Source of the DNA: an uncultured Sutterella sp.
Lineage (GTDB): Bacteria; Pseudomonadota; Gammaproteobacteria; Burkholderiales; Burkholderiaceae_F
Assembly: GCA_900770335.1 (NCBI GenBank)
Contig: CAAGKD010000105.1
Location: forward strand, 1 to 64,000
DNA: 64,000 nt
Direction of reading: 5' to 3'
The notes under the pieces are model-generated. The model did no database searches, was not told the DNA's origin, and worked only from the letters and a program-made list of their open reading frames with translations. A program made the translations under genes and the position numbers. Shown here in pieces: positions 35,166 to 45,018 of this stretch (its first letter is position 1; the number at the start of each line of letters is the position of its first letter).

Positions 35166-36248
35166 ATGGCTATTGAAGACTTTCTCACCGTTGCCGCCCC
35201 CACCGACGAAATGATCGAGACCGATGCGGTCGTCGTGGGCGCCGGCCCCGTCGGGCTCTTCCAGGTTTTCGAGCTCGGCCTTCTCGAGATCAAGTGCCAC
35301 GTCATTGACTCGCTGCGCACCGTCGGCGGGCAGTGCATGGAGCTCTACCCGACCAAGCCCATCTACGACATCCCCGCCGTTCCGGTCTGCTCCTCGTACG
35401 AGCTCACCGAGAACCTGCTCAAGCAGAACCACCACTTCGGCCCGGTCTTCCACCTGGGCGAGGAGGTGACGGACGTCGAGAAGCTCGAAGACGGCACGTT
35501 CCACGTGCGCACCTCCGCGGGCTCGCGCTTCCACTGCAAGGCGGTGATCATCGCCGCGGGCGTGGGCTCCTTCCAGCCGCGCGCGCTGCGCGTGAAGGGC
35601 ATCGAGAAGTTCGAGGGCACGCAGCTCCATTACAGCTGCAAGGATCCCTCGCAGTTCGAGGGCAAGAACGTCGTCATCCTCGGCGGCGGCGACTCCGCGC
35701 TCGACTGGACGCTCAACCTGGTCGGCAAGGCCGAAAGCGTCGTGCTCGTGCACCGCCGCGACGGGTTCCGCGCCCAGGCCGCGTCGGTCGCGAAGATGAA
35801 GGAGCTCTGCGAGAACTGGGAGATGCAGTTCGAGGTGGGCCAGGTCACGGGCTTCACCGAGGCCGACGGCAGGCTCACCGAGGTCGCCGTCTCCGGCGCC
35901 GACGGCGTCACCCGCCGCATTCCGCTCGACCACCTGCTCGTCTTCTTCGGCCTGCAGCCCAAGCTCGGCCCGATCGAGAACTGGGGCCTTGCCCTCGAGC
36001 GCAAGCAGATCGTCGTCGACACCGCGCGCTTCGAGTCGAGCGTTCCGGGCATCTTCGCCGTGGGCGACATCAACACCTATCCGGGCAAGAAGAAGCTCAT
36101 CCTCTCGGGCTTCCACGAGTGCGCCCTCGCCGCCTTCGCGGCCTGCGACTACGTCTTCCCCGAGAAGCGCGTGTTCCTGCAGTACACGACGACGAGCCCG
36201 AAGCTGCACAAGGTGCTCGGCGTCGAGACCCCGTCGTTCGACGACTGA
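35166..36248 (+). CDS. Ferredoxin/flavodoxin-NADP+ reductase, thioredoxin-reductase type
   Basis: A 360-residue FAD/NAD(P)-binding protein of the YumC/TrxR-like FNR class, which moves electrons between NADPH and ferredoxin or flavodoxin. The FAD dinucleotide fold is [17 protein letters not shown] (about residues 22-38), the NADPH fold is [17 protein letters not shown] (about 170), and [18 protein letters not shown] is the second FAD motif. The redox CxxC of true thioredoxin reductase is absent, so it is not TrxB. ATG 35166 is followed by a short acidic leader. Upstream are two hairpins that may control it. Confidence 0.88.
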   Translation: MAIEDFLTVAAPTDEMIETDAVVVGAGPVGLFQVFELGLLEIKCHVIDSLRTVGGQCMELYPTKPIYDIPAVPVCSSYELTENLLKQNHHFGPVFHLGEEVTDVEKLEDGTFHVRTSAGSRFHCKAVIIAAGVGSFQPRALRVKGIEKFEGTQLHYSCKDPSQFEGKNVVILGGGDSALDWTLNLVGKAESVVLVHRRDGFRAQAASVAKMKELCENWEMQFEVGQVTGFTEADGRLTEVAVSGADGVTRRIPLDHLLVFFGLQPKLGPIENWGLALERKQIVVDTARFESSVPGIFAVGDINTYPGKKKLILSGFHECALAAFAACDYVFPEKRVFLQYTTTSPKLHKVLGVETPSFDD

Positions 36249-36306
36249 CGCCGTCCGCCCCGCCTGAGGCCGCCGGGCTCCCCGGAACGCTGACGGCCCC
36301 ATCGAG

Positions 36307-36345
36307 AAAAGCCCCGCCGCCTCTTCCGAGACAGCGGGGCTTTCT
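36307..36345. terminator. Rho-independent terminator between the flavin reductase and apbC
   Basis: AAAGCCCCGC and GCGGGGCTTT arms around a 14-16 base loop, then CTCGTTC. Lies between converging genes. Confidence 0.8.
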
Positions 36346-36369
36346 CGTTCGGCTCAGGCCGCGCGCGGA

Positions 36370-37458
36370 TCAGTCGTTCTTCACGGAGATCGTCGGCATG
36401 CGCGCCGAGTAGTCCTTGCCGAGGCGCGCGACGGCGCCGGCGACCTGCATGGCGATCGCGCGGTACATGAGCGCAACGGCGCTCTCGGGGTCCTTCGCGA
36501 CCGTCGGGCAGCCGCCGTCGGCGGCCTCGCGGATGTCCGAGGCGAGCGGGAGCTCGCCCAGAAGCGGCACGCCGTACTTCTCGCACATGCGCTTGGCGCC
36601 GCCCTCGCCGAAGATGTGCTGGACCTTGCCGCAGCACGGGCAGATGAACATGGACATGTTCTCGACGATGCCGAGGATGGGCACGTTCACCTTCTCGAAC
36701 ATGCGCAGGCCCTTCTTGGCGTCGATGAGAGCGATGTCCTGCGGGGTCGTCACGACGACCGCGCCCGTGACGGGCGAGCTCTGCGAGAGCTGCAGCTGGA
36801 TGTCGCCCGTTCCCGGAGGCATGTCGACGATGAGATAGTCGAGGTCATGCCAGTTCGTGAGCGTGAGGATCTGGTTGAGGGCGTTCGAGGCCATGGGGCC
36901 GCGCCAGATCATCGGCTCGTCCTCGTCGACCATGAAGCCGATCGAGTTGATCTCGAGCCCGTGGGCCTCGAGGGGCTCCATCGTCTTGCCGTCGACCGTC
37001 ATCGGCTGGCCGCTCGCGCCGAGCATCGTGGGCTGGGACGGGCCGTAGATGTCCGCGTCGAGGACGCCCACGCGGGCGCCCTCGTGCGCAAGGGCGAGGG
37101 CGAGGTTCGCCGAGACCGTGGACTTGCCGACGCCGCCCTTGCCCGAGGAGACGGCGATCAGATTCTTCACGCCGGGCATGACGCGCTGCGTGCCCTGGAC
37201 CTTGTGGGCGATGATGTTCTGCCGGACGTCGGCGGTGACGCGCTCGACGCCGAGCGCCTTCACCGCCTCCTCGATCGAGCGCCTCACGCTCTCGGCGGCG
37301 AAGCGGGCCGGATAGCCGAGCTCGACGTGAACGGTCACGCCGCCGGCGTCATCGGTCTCGACGCCCTTGAGCATGCGGCCGGAGACGTAGTCCCTGCCGA
37401 CGACGGGATCGACGAGCTTCGCGAGGCATTCCTCGACCTGGGTAGTGGAGATGGTCAT
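36370..37458 (-). CDS. apbC: Iron-sulfur cluster carrier protein ApbC/Mrp
   Basis: A 362-residue P-loop ATPase that carries Fe-S clusters. The N-terminal 90 residues form a MIP18/DUF59 domain (KLVDPVVGRDYVSGRMLKGV, HVELGYPARFAAESV). Deviant Walker A is SSGKGGVGKSTVSAN (about 102-116), followed by DADIYGPSQPTML, MPPGTGDIQLQL and the cluster-binding CxxC in MFICPCCGKVQHIFGEGGA. All are Mrp/ApbC hallmarks. ATG 37458 gives the conserved N-terminus. It is divergent from metG by about 300 bases, a neighbourhood known from other proteobacteria (mrp-metG). Confidence 0.95.
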   Translation of the reverse strand: MTISTTQVEECLAKLVDPVVGRDYVSGRMLKGVETDDAGGVTVHVELGYPARFAAESVRRSIEEAVKALGVERVTADVRQNIIAHKVQGTQRVMPGVKNLIAVSSGKGGVGKSTVSANLALALAHEGARVGVLDADIYGPSQPTMLGASGQPMTVDGKTMEPLEAHGLEINSIGFMVDEDEPMIWRGPMASNALNQILTLTNWHDLDYLIVDMPPGTGDIQLQLSQSSPVTGAVVVTTPQDIALIDAKKGLRMFEKVNVPILGIVENMSMFICPCCGKVQHIFGEGGAKRMCEKYGVPLLGELPLASDIREAADGGCPTVAKDPESAVALMYRAIAMQVAGAVARLGKDYSARMPTISVKND

Positions 37459-37759
37459 CAGTGAATCCGCTTCTTCTTGAATGTTGGTCGGGCCGCCGCT
37501 CCGGCGGGGGATGGGGCCGGCGGGGCGGAGCATCGGAAAATTCTAGCCGCGCGCCCCCCGCCTTTCATTAGCTCCTGCGGAGGAGGGGCCCTACCCATTC
37601 AGGCGAACGCAGCCGCGGCGGGACGGCGCTCGCCGGGAAATGCTACAGTTCCGCCCGAAATTCAACACCCCGGGCGGCGCCACGGGCCTCGTCGGGCGCT
37701 TTCATTCGGCTCCCGCGGCCCCTCGCCGTCCTCTCCCATCCGAGAATCGAATCAGGAAC
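37459..37759. other. Divergent intergenic region between apbC and metG
   Basis: About 300 bases without a recognisable gene. The metG frame is open upstream to 37640, but the extra 40 codons are arginine/proline-rich and lack homology. No riboswitch or clear promoter was found; AGGAAC just before ATG 37760 is the metG ribosome site. Confidence 0.5.
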
Positions 37760-39817
37760 ATGACCCAGCGCAAACTCTTCGTGACCACGGCGCTTCCCTA
37801 TGCCAACGGCGCCTTCCACATGGGCCACATCATGGAATACATCCAGGCCGACATCTGGGTTCGCCATGAACGCATGTGCGGCAACATCGTGCACTTCGTC
37901 GGCGCTGACGACGTTCACGGCGCTCCGATCATGATCGCCGCGCAGAAGCGCGGCCTCACGCCGCAGGCCTTCGTCGCCGAGATCGCCGCCGGCCGCAAGC
38001 AGTACCTCGACGGCTTCCACATCAGCCACGACTACTGGGGCTCGACCGACTCGCCCGAGAACCACGCGCTCTCGCAGGAGATCTACCGCCGCCTCAAGGA
38101 CGCCGGCCTCATCTACACCAAGGACGTCGAGCAGTTCTACGACACCGTGAAGGGCATGTTCCTCGCCGACCGCTTCATCAAGGGCACCTGCCCGCGCTGC
38201 GGCGCCCCGGACCAGTACGGCGACAACTGCGAGAAGTGCTCGGCCGTGTACTCGCCCACCGAGGTGGTCAACCCCTACTCGACCCTCTCGGGCTCGCGCC
38301 CGGAGCTGCGCACCTCGACGCACTACTTCTTCAAGCTCTCCGATCCGCAGTGCGTGAAGTTCCTGCGCGAGTGGACCCGCGGCTGCGGCAGGGACGGGCG
38401 CCCCTCCGTCCAGGAGGAGGTCCTCGCCAAGGACAACGAATGGCTCGGCGCCGACGGCCACCTCTCGGACTGGGACATCTCGCGCGACGCGCCCTACTTC
38501 GGCATCGAGATCCCCGACGCCCCGGGCAAGTACTTCTACGTGTGGCTTGACGCCCCGGTCGGCTACCTCGCGGCCCTGCGCGCCTACGCCGACAGGAAGG
38601 GCTTTGACTTCGAAGAGTTCCTCGCCGACCCCGAGACCGAGCAGATCCACTTCATCGGCAAGGACATCATCTACTTCCATACGCTCTTCTGGCCGGCCAT
38701 GCTGAAGTTCTCCGGCAAGCCCTTCCGCACGCCGGACCACATCAACGCCCACGGCTTCATGACCGTCAACGGCGAGAAGATGAGCAAGAGCCGCGGCACG
38801 GGCATCTCGCCGCTCGAGTACCTCGAGCTCGGCATGAACGCCGAGTGGCTGCGCTACTACCTCGCCGCGAAGATGAACTCGCGCGTCGAGGACGTGGACT
38901 TCACGAAGCTCGACTTCGCGCAGCGCGTCAACTCCGACCTCATCGGCAAGTACGTCAACATCGCCTCGCGCGCCGCGGGCTTCATCGTCAAGCGCTTCGA
39001 GGGCCGCGTGCTCGACGCCGCGATGAGCGATCCGCTCGTGGGCAAGCTCATGAGCCGCGTTCCCGAGGCGTCGGCCTTCTACGAGGCCCGCGAGTACGCC
39101 CGCGCCACCCGCCTCGTGATGGAGCTCGCCGACCTTGTCAACGAGTACGTCGACGAGCAGAAGCCCTGGGAGCTCGCCAAGGACCCCGCGCGCAGCGCCG
39201 ACCTGCACCGCGTGTGCTCGGTCGCGCTCGAGTGCTTCCGACTGCTCACGCTCTGCCTCAAGCCCGTCCTGCCCGCCACCGCCAAGCGCGTCGAGAGCTT
39301 CCTCTCGATCCGCCCGCTCGTCTGGGCGAGCGCCTCGGAGCACCTCTCGTCGGCCAATCCCATCAAGCCCTACCAGCACCTCATGCAGCGCGTCGACGTG
39401 GCCCGCCAGCTCGACGTGCTCGTGCCGGAGAAAGCGCCCGAGCCCGAGGAGAAGCTCCCCGGGGGCGAGCCCATCGCGCCGGAGTGCTCGATCGACGACT
39501 TCACGAAGCTTGACCTGCGCGTGGCGAAGGTCGTCCGCTGCGAGGAGGTCGAGGGCTCCACGAAGCTCCTGCGCCTCACGCTCGACGTGGGCGAGGGCCG
39601 CACGCGCAACGTCTTCTCGGGCGTCAAGAGCGCCTACGCGCCCAAGGATCTCGAGGGGCGCCTCGTCGTCATGATCGCCAACCTCGCCCCGAGGAAGATG
39701 CGCTTCGGCGTCTCCGAGGGCATGGTCCTGTGCGCCTCGGACGCCGCGGACAAGTCGCTCGGCCTGTTCATGCTCTCGCCCGACTCGGGCGCGCAGCCCG
39801 GCATGCGGATCCACTGA
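37760..39817 (+). CDS. metG: Methionyl-tRNA synthetase
   Basis: A 685-residue class I synthetase charging tRNA-Met. The HIGH-type motif is [15 protein letters not shown] (residues 13-27), the zinc knuckle has [22 protein letters not shown] is [15 protein letters not shown], and a C-terminal tRNA-binding OB domain starts [20 protein letters not shown]. The C-terminal dimerising domain makes it the long, E. coli-like form. ATG 37760 follows AGGAAC; the upstream frame is open but not homologous. Monocistronic, ended by a clear hairpin. Confidence 0.97.
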   Translation: MTQRKLFVTTALPYANGAFHMGHIMEYIQADIWVRHERMCGNIVHFVGADDVHGAPIMIAAQKRGLTPQAFVAEIAAGRKQYLDGFHISHDYWGSTDSPENHALSQEIYRRLKDAGLIYTKDVEQFYDTVKGMFLADRFIKGTCPRCGAPDQYGDNCEKCSAVYSPTEVVNPYSTLSGSRPELRTSTHYFFKLSDPQCVKFLREWTRGCGRDGRPSVQEEVLAKDNEWLGADGHLSDWDISRDAPYFGIEIPDAPGKYFYVWLDAPVGYLAALRAYADRKGFDFEEFLADPETEQIHFIGKDIIYFHTLFWPAMLKFSGKPFRTPDHINAHGFMTVNGEKMSKSRGTGISPLEYLELGMNAEWLRYYLAAKMNSRVEDVDFTKLDFAQRVNSDLIGKYVNIASRAAGFIVKRFEGRVLDAAMSDPLVGKLMSRVPEASAFYEAREYARATRLVMELADLVNEYVDEQKPWELAKDPARSADLHRVCSVALECFRLLTLCLKPVLPATAKRVESFLSIRPLVWASASEHLSSANPIKPYQHLMQRVDVARQLDVLVPEKAPEPEEKLPGGEPIAPECSIDDFTKLDLRVAKVVRCEEVEGSTKLLRLTLDVGEGRTRNVFSGVKSAYAPKDLEGRLVVMIANLAPRKMRFGVSEGMVLCASDAADKSLGLFMLSPDSGAQPGMRIH

Positions 39818-39852
39818 CTCCGCTCGTCGACGACGCAGGCGCCCCGCGTCCG

Positions 39853-39891
39853 AAGGCGCGGCTCCTCATGCGGGCCGCGCCTTTTTCATTT
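39853..39891 (+). terminator. Rho-independent terminator after metG
   Basis: AAGGCGCGGC and GCCGCGCCTT arms around TCCTCATGCGG, then TTTTCATTTC. Clear intrinsic terminator. Confidence 0.88.
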
Positions 39892-40003
39892 CCGGCGGGC
39901 GCCTCCCGCGTAAATCCGGACGCACTCCGGTCGCCGGCAACATTTCGAAAACTTATAATTTTCGACCTTTCAATTTTCCCTCGCTCTTGTTCTTTCTCTC
40001 AAA

Positions 40004-41737
40004 ATGCGACTCTCACAGCAGGCAGGAGAACTCCTGCGCCACCTGCCGCTCGCGCACTTCCGGCCGGTGCTCCTTGACGCGCTGAAGGGCTACAACCAGC
40101 ACATGCTCACCCGCGACATCTCCGCGGGCCTCACGGTCGGCATGGTTGCGCTTCCGCTCGCCATGGCCTTCGGCATCGCCTCGGGCGTGCCGCCCGAATC
40201 GGGCCTCTACACGGCGATCATCGCAGGCTTCATCATCTCGCTCCTGGGCGGCTGCCGCGTGCAGATCGGCGGCCCGGCCGGCGCCTTCGTCGTCATCATC
40301 TACGGCATCATCGCCCAGTACGGCGTCTCGAACCTGATGCTCGCGACGATAGGATCGGGCGTGATCCTCTTCCTGATGGGACTCTTCAAGATCGGCGGAT
40401 TCATCAAGTTCATCCCGATCTCGATCGTGATCGGCTTCACGAACGGCATCGCCGTCATGATCGCGCTCCAGCAGGTCAAGGACTTTCTCGGCCTCACGAT
40501 CGCCAAGATGCCCGCCGACTTCTTCTCGATGATCAGCACGATCCTCCAGAACATCGGCACGTTCAACCCCTGGGCCTTCGGCATCGCCCTCACAAGCTTC
40601 CTCGTGATCTTCTTCTGGCCCAAGGGCTACTCGATGAACGGCCCGCAGTGGAAGCGCTGGCTCGCCCACCTTCCCGGCACCGTCGTCGTGCTCATCCTCT
40701 CGACGATCTTCGTGAGCCTGTTCAGCATCCCCGTCGAGACGATCGGCTCGAAGTTCGGCGGCATCCCGCAGGGGCTGCCCACGCTGCAGATGCCCGAGTT
40801 CGACTGGCAGACCGCCAAGCAGCTCTGGGGCTCGATGCTCACGCTCGCCGTGCTCGGCTCGATCGAGAGCCTGCTCTGCGCCCGCGTGGCCGACACGATG
40901 ACCGACGACCGTCATGACCCCAACCAGGAGCTCATGGGCCAGGGCGTCGCCAACCTCATCGTCCCCTTCTTCGGCGGCATCCCCGCCACGGGCACGATCG
41001 CCCGCACGGTGACGAACATCAAGTCGGGCGCCTTCTCGCCGGTCGCCGGCATGGTGCATGCCGTCACGCTTCTCGTCGTGATCCTCGTCGCCGCGCCGCT
41101 CGCCGCGAGCATCCCGCTCTCCGCGCTCGCCGCGATCCTCGTCTTCGTCGCCTGGAACATGGGCAACTGGCGCGAGTTCGCCCGCCTGCGCCGCATGTCG
41201 ATGTCCTACAAGGTCACGCTCCTGCTGACATTCTTCCTCACGGTCGTCTTCGACCTGACGGTCGCCGTCGAGTTCGGCCTCGTGTGCGCATGCGCGTTCT
41301 TCCTCTTCCGCATGAACAACATCACGGTCGTCGAGCCCGCGACGCTGCCCTTCCACATGCCCGACACGGTCGAGGCGTGGCACATCCGCGGCGCGCTCTT
41401 CTTCGGCTCGATCTCCAAGCTCGAGCACGTCACCGACCCGCACCGTCTGATGGCCGCCGATTCGGCAAAGATCGTGATTCTCGACTTCACGGACCTCGTC
41501 AACATCGACAACTCCGCGATGGACCAGATCGAGGTGTTCGTTAGGGCGCTGCACCGCCATCACCACGAGCTCATCATCGCCGGCGCCTCCGGGCATCCGC
41601 TGCGCCAGCTCGAGCGCACGGGCATCGCCCAGGAGCTCGGCGCCAACCTCGTCCCCGACATGGAGTTCGCCATGGCCCGCGCCGACCAGGTGCTCGCCGA
41701 GCTCGCCGCCGAGGACCGCAAGGCCGGCAAGGACTAA
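40004..41737 (+). CDS. SulP-family anion transporter with STAS domain
   Basis: A 577-residue membrane protein. The SulP transmembrane part (about residues 30-430) shows ISAGLTVGMVALPLAMAFGIASG, GLYTAIIAGFIISLLGGCRVQI, GGPAGAFVVIIYG and GIPATGTIARTVTNIKSGA, all conserved in SulP/SLC26 transporters. The C-terminal cytosolic STAS domain (about 455-560) contains AKIVILDFTDLVNIDNSAMD. The family moves sulfate, bicarbonate, C4-dicarboxylates or other anions; the substrate is not evident. ATG 40004 lies in a 186-base AT-richer gap after metG, and the gene is followed by its own terminator. Confidence 0.92.
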   Translation: MRLSQQAGELLRHLPLAHFRPVLLDALKGYNQHMLTRDISAGLTVGMVALPLAMAFGIASGVPPESGLYTAIIAGFIISLLGGCRVQIGGPAGAFVVIIYGIIAQYGVSNLMLATIGSGVILFLMGLFKIGGFIKFIPISIVIGFTNGIAVMIALQQVKDFLGLTIAKMPADFFSMISTILQNIGTFNPWAFGIALTSFLVIFFWPKGYSMNGPQWKRWLAHLPGTVVVLILSTIFVSLFSIPVETIGSKFGGIPQGLPTLQMPEFDWQTAKQLWGSMLTLAVLGSIESLLCARVADTMTDDRHDPNQELMGQGVANLIVPFFGGIPATGTIARTVTNIKSGAFSPVAGMVHAVTLLVVILVAAPLAASIPLSALAAILVFVAWNMGNWREFARLRRMSMSYKVTLLLTFFLTVVFDLTVAVEFGLVCACAFFLFRMNNITVVEPATLPFHMPDTVEAWHIRGALFFGSISKLEHVTDPHRLMAADSAKIVILDFTDLVNIDNSAMDQIEVFVRALHRHHHELIIAGASGHPLRQLERTGIAQELGANLVPDMEFAMARADQVLAELAAEDRKAGKD

Positions 41738-41802
41738 GCTCCCTGAGCGTCCCGGAGCCGCTCGCCCGCCGCCGCGGGCGGGGCTCCGGAGCAGCTTCTC
41801 CC

Positions 41803-41842
41803 GAAGGCCGTCCCGCGCTTGAGGCGCGGGGCGGCCTTCGCG
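41803..41842. terminator. Rho-independent terminator between sulP-type gene and scpA
   Basis: GAAGGCCG-CCCGCGC and GCGCGGG-CGGCCTTC arms around TTGAG, between converging genes. No long T-run on the plus strand. Confidence 0.65.
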
Positions 41843-41854
41843 CATTGCGGCGCC

Positions 41855-42928
41855 TCAGAAGAGCTCGCCCTGCCCGCCCCTGCGGCCGGGATCGGCGAAG
41901 AAGCGCCGCCACTCGGCCTCGCGCTCCTCATCCGAAGGCTCCTCGCTCGAAGGCTCCTCGCCGGGCTCTGCAATGACCTCCGGTTCCGCTCCCTCGCTCG
42001 TGAGAAGCGGCGCGTCGCCGGCGGTGAGCCAGATCTCGCCGTAGGGCTCGGCCTGCCTGAGGCTGAGGAGAAAGGCCTTGCCGAGCTCGAGCGAGGCAAG
42101 AAGCCACACCGCGACCTGCTCGCGCGAGGCGGCCGGTTCAAGAAGGTCCGAGAAGCGCAGATGATCCTGCCCCTGCAGAGCCCTGAGGATTGAGGTCATG
42201 TGCTCGCGCACGGAGAGCTCCTCGCGCGTCACGCGGTGGTGCGCCGTGAGCGAGAGCTGCTCCTCGACGGACTCCCAGGCGACGGAGAGCTCGTCCGCGG
42301 TGACGACGGGCGGCGCCACCGGGAGCGCCTCGGCGTGACACGCCGCGGCGAAGAGAAAGTCCCGCCCCGCGCGCGGCAGGTCCGCGAGGAGTCCGGCGAG
42401 CACGCGGATGCGCTCGTACTCGAGGAGCCGCTTCATGAGCTCCGCCCTCGGATCCTCGGGCTCCTCCTCGTCCTGTGCGTCGCGGGCGCGCGGCAGCAGC
42501 ATCCGGCTCTTGATCGACATGAGCGTCGCGGACATCACGAGGTAGGCCGAGGCGAGCTCGAGGTTCGTGCGCCGAATGAGCTCGACGTAGGCCATGTACT
42601 GCTCGGTTAGGACCGCCATCGGGATGTCCATCACGTCAAACTTCTGGCTGCGGATGAGCCAGAGCAGCAGGTCGAGCGGCCCCTCGAACCGCTCAAGGAT
42701 CACCTCGAGCGCGTCGGGCGGGATGTAGAGGCCGGGGGGAAGCTCCGTGAGCGGCTCGCCGTAGAGCCGCGCGAACACATGGGCGGGCGAAGCCGGAGGC
42801 TCTGCGGGCGCGATTGCGCCTCCCGCGGCCGCGCCTGCGGCCGCCGGGATGGCTGCGGACGCGTCCTGCGCGTCGCTCGGAGGGTTCGGAGAGTCTGACT
42901 CAGCCATGGCGCCCGCCATGATACCCAT
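41855..42928 (-). CDS. scpA: Segregation and condensation protein A
   Basis: A 357-residue ScpA, the kleisin that with Smc and ScpB folds and segregates the chromosome. The family core starts ERFEGPLDLLLWLIRSQKFD (about residue 79), continues IPMAVLTEQYMAYVELIRR and YLVMSATLMSIKSRMLLP, and ends with the winged-helix part (LRFSDLLEPAASREQVAVWLLASLELGK). Residues 1-60 are Ala/Pro-rich and probably disordered; the acidic tail (EEPSSEEPSDEEREAEWRRFF) is long. Candidate starts are ATG 42928, 42919 and 42907. scpB is not adjacent in the window. The malic enzyme gene is upstream in the same direction. Confidence 0.92.
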   Translation of the reverse strand: MGIMAGAMAESDSPNPPSDAQDASAAIPAAAGAAAGGAIAPAEPPASPAHVFARLYGEPLTELPPGLYIPPDALEVILERFEGPLDLLLWLIRSQKFDVMDIPMAVLTEQYMAYVELIRRTNLELASAYLVMSATLMSIKSRMLLPRARDAQDEEEPEDPRAELMKRLLEYERIRVLAGLLADLPRAGRDFLFAAACHAEALPVAPPVVTADELSVAWESVEEQLSLTAHHRVTREELSVREHMTSILRALQGQDHLRFSDLLEPAASREQVAVWLLASLELGKAFLLSLRQAEPYGEIWLTAGDAPLLTSEGAEPEVIAEPGEEPSSEEPSDEEREAEWRRFFADPGRRGGQGELF

Positions 42929-43064
42929 GAAGACGCAAAGGCCTCCGCCGCGGGCGCCCTCCGGAGATTCCGGAGAGGCACGCGAGTCGGAGGCCCTCCC
43001 TCAGAGGATGCGCGGCCCGCCCGGACGGGCGGCTCGCGCATCAGGCTTCATGCGGCCGGCCGCT

Positions 43065-44693
43065 TCAGCGGGGAACGTACATGAAGTCGGCGACGGCCTG
43101 CTCGAGGCTTTCGGGACGGTCGTTGCCGGCAAGGCCATTGTCGTAGGCGTAGGCCGCGACGGCGGCGCCGATCTTCGCGGAGACCGGACGGATGTCCGAG
43201 AGGGACGGATAGAGCGACCCCTGCTCGAGATCCGCCTCGGAGACGAGGCTCGCGAGCGTCTTGGAGGCGACGAGGAACATCGCGTTGGGCATCCAGCGCG
43301 CGCGCGCGAAGGCGGCGCCGAGGCCGAGGCCCGGGAAGACGTAGCTGTTATTGCCCTGGCGCGAGACGAAGGTCTTGCCCTTGTACTCGACCGGAGCGAA
43401 GGGCGAGCCGGAGGCGAAGAGCGCGCGGCCGTCCGTGGCGGCGTAGGCCTCCTCGGCGGTGCACTCGGCGCGCGACGTCGGGTTGGAGAGGGCGAAGACG
43501 ATCGGGCGCTCGTTGATGCGGGCCATCTCCTCAAGGACCTCCTTCGTGAAGGTCTTGGGCTGGGCGGCGACGCCGATGATGCCGGTGGGCTTGATCGCGC
43601 GGACGGCCTCAAGGAAGCTCGTCTGCGCGGGCAGGTTGTGCGCGAAGGGCTTCTTGTGCTCGGCGAGGTCCGCGAGGCGGGCCTTCGTGACGAGTCCCTT
43701 CGAGTCGAAGAGCATGCAATGCTTGAGGGCCTCCTCGCGGGGCATGCCCTCGGAGACGAGCGCGTCGGCGATGAGCTCGGCAATGCCGCAGGCGGCCTCG
43801 CCCGCGCCGAAGAAGAGGAACGTCTGGTCGGTGATCTTCTCCTTCTTGATGCGCATGGCGCTGTACAGGCCCGCGACGACGACCGAGGCCGTGCCCTGGA
43901 TGTCGTCGTTGAAGCACAGGATGTTCTGCTGGTACTTGGCGAGCAGCCTGAAGGCGTTGCGGTTGCCGAAGTCCTCGAACTGGATGAGGACGTTGGGCCA
44001 GCGGCGGCGGGCCTCGGTGATGAACTCGTCGACGAGGGCGTCGTACTCGGGGCCGTAGGTGCGCTTCTGGCGCAGGCCGAGGTAGAGCGGATCGGCGAGG
44101 TACTCCTCGCGGTTCGTGCCGACGTCGAGGACGACCGGAAGCGTCTTGGCCGGATCGATGCCCGCGCAGGCCGTGTAGAGCGAGAGCTTGCCGCAGGGGA
44201 TGCCCATGCCGTTGATGCCCTGGTCGCCGAGGCCGAGGATGCGCTCGCCGTCGGTGACGACGATGACGTCAACCTCCTGGTTCGGAGCGGCCTCGATCAC
44301 GTCGCGGACATGGCCGGCGTGCTGGTAGGAGATGAACAGGCCGCGCGGATAGCGGAAGATGTGGCTGAAGCGCTGGCAGTACTCACCCACGGTCGGCGTG
44401 TACACGACCGGCATGTACTCGTCGGTGTACTGCGTGAGCAGGCGGAAGTAGAGGTTTTCGTCGGTGGCGTGGATGCTGTCGAGGAGCAGCGCCTTGTCCA
44501 TCGGGTTCTCATAGCGGGCGAGCATCTCGCGCATGCGCTCGACCTGCTGCTCAGGAGTGGAGACGGCGGTCGGAACGAGTCCGCTGATGCCGTGCTTCGC
44601 ACGCTCCTCCTCGGTGAAGGCCACCCCCTTGTTCGCGAAGGGGCAGCGGAAGATGGCCGAGGCGGGCTTCTTGTTGCTGCAGCATTGAGTCAT
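43065..44693 (-). CDS. maeA: NAD-dependent malic enzyme
   Basis: A 542-residue malic enzyme that oxidatively decarboxylates malate to pyruvate with NAD+. The family signature VVYTPTVGEYCQRFSHIFR (about residues 95-114) is present, as are GERILGLGDQGINGMGIP, the metal-binding VLIQFEDFGNRNAFRLLAKY, FNDDIQGTASVVVAGL, and the NAD fold FLFFGAGEAACGIAELI. The length and TDGERILGLGD block fit the large MaeA class rather than the MaeB-type NADP/phosphotransacetylase fusion. ATG 44693 is the first codon. An N-terminal cysteine pair (MTQCCSNKKP) is unusual but may be irrelevant. Confidence 0.93.
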   Translation of the reverse strand: MTQCCSNKKPASAIFRCPFANKGVAFTEEERAKHGISGLVPTAVSTPEQQVERMREMLARYENPMDKALLLDSIHATDENLYFRLLTQYTDEYMPVVYTPTVGEYCQRFSHIFRYPRGLFISYQHAGHVRDVIEAAPNQEVDVIVVTDGERILGLGDQGINGMGIPCGKLSLYTACAGIDPAKTLPVVLDVGTNREEYLADPLYLGLRQKRTYGPEYDALVDEFITEARRRWPNVLIQFEDFGNRNAFRLLAKYQQNILCFNDDIQGTASVVVAGLYSAMRIKKEKITDQTFLFFGAGEAACGIAELIADALVSEGMPREEALKHCMLFDSKGLVTKARLADLAEHKKPFAHNLPAQTSFLEAVRAIKPTGIIGVAAQPKTFTKEVLEEMARINERPIVFALSNPTSRAECTAEEAYAATDGRALFASGSPFAPVEYKGKTFVSRQGNNSYVFPGLGLGAAFARARWMPNAMFLVASKTLASLVSEADLEQGSLYPSLSDIRPVSAKIGAAVAAYAYDNGLAGNDRPESLEQAVADFMYVPR

Positions 44694-45018
44694 GATGGGG
44701 AAATCCTCCAGATCAGAAAAACGGTTTTGTGAACGCGCGTCCGCGGATCCGGCGTGCCGCGCCGCGCTGGGGTGAAGTGCTCTCTTTCTCCAGCCTTGTG
44801 AGTATCCAAGGGCATCCTGAAGCGTGAATGAGGATGTCCGGTCCGGTTGTCTTTTGCGGCGAAAGCTCTTAGGTTAGCCGCGCCGCCCCCGGCGGGGGCG
44901 CGGCCTGCGGCTCTCGGCCGGGCTCTCCAGATTATCTTACGCAGACGGACGGAGCGGGCAAACGCCCATGGAGGAAAGCCCTACGTGTGTTCCCGAGGAG
45001 ACGCGGCCCGCCTTCGGG
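44694..45018. other. Intergenic region upstream of maeA and downstream of cpoB
   Basis: About 325 bases without a gene. GCCGCGCC-GCCCCC pairs with GGGGGC-GCGGC at about 44878-44906; on the minus strand this could act as a terminator of the tolB-pal-cpoB operon, although it lacks a T-run. The rest contains the presumed maeA promoter, not identifiable with confidence. Confidence 0.5.

Noticed and set aside
37643..39814. A 723-codon open frame on the minus strand opposite metG
   Set aside because: Same shadow effect; MetG on the other strand has all catalytic motifs.
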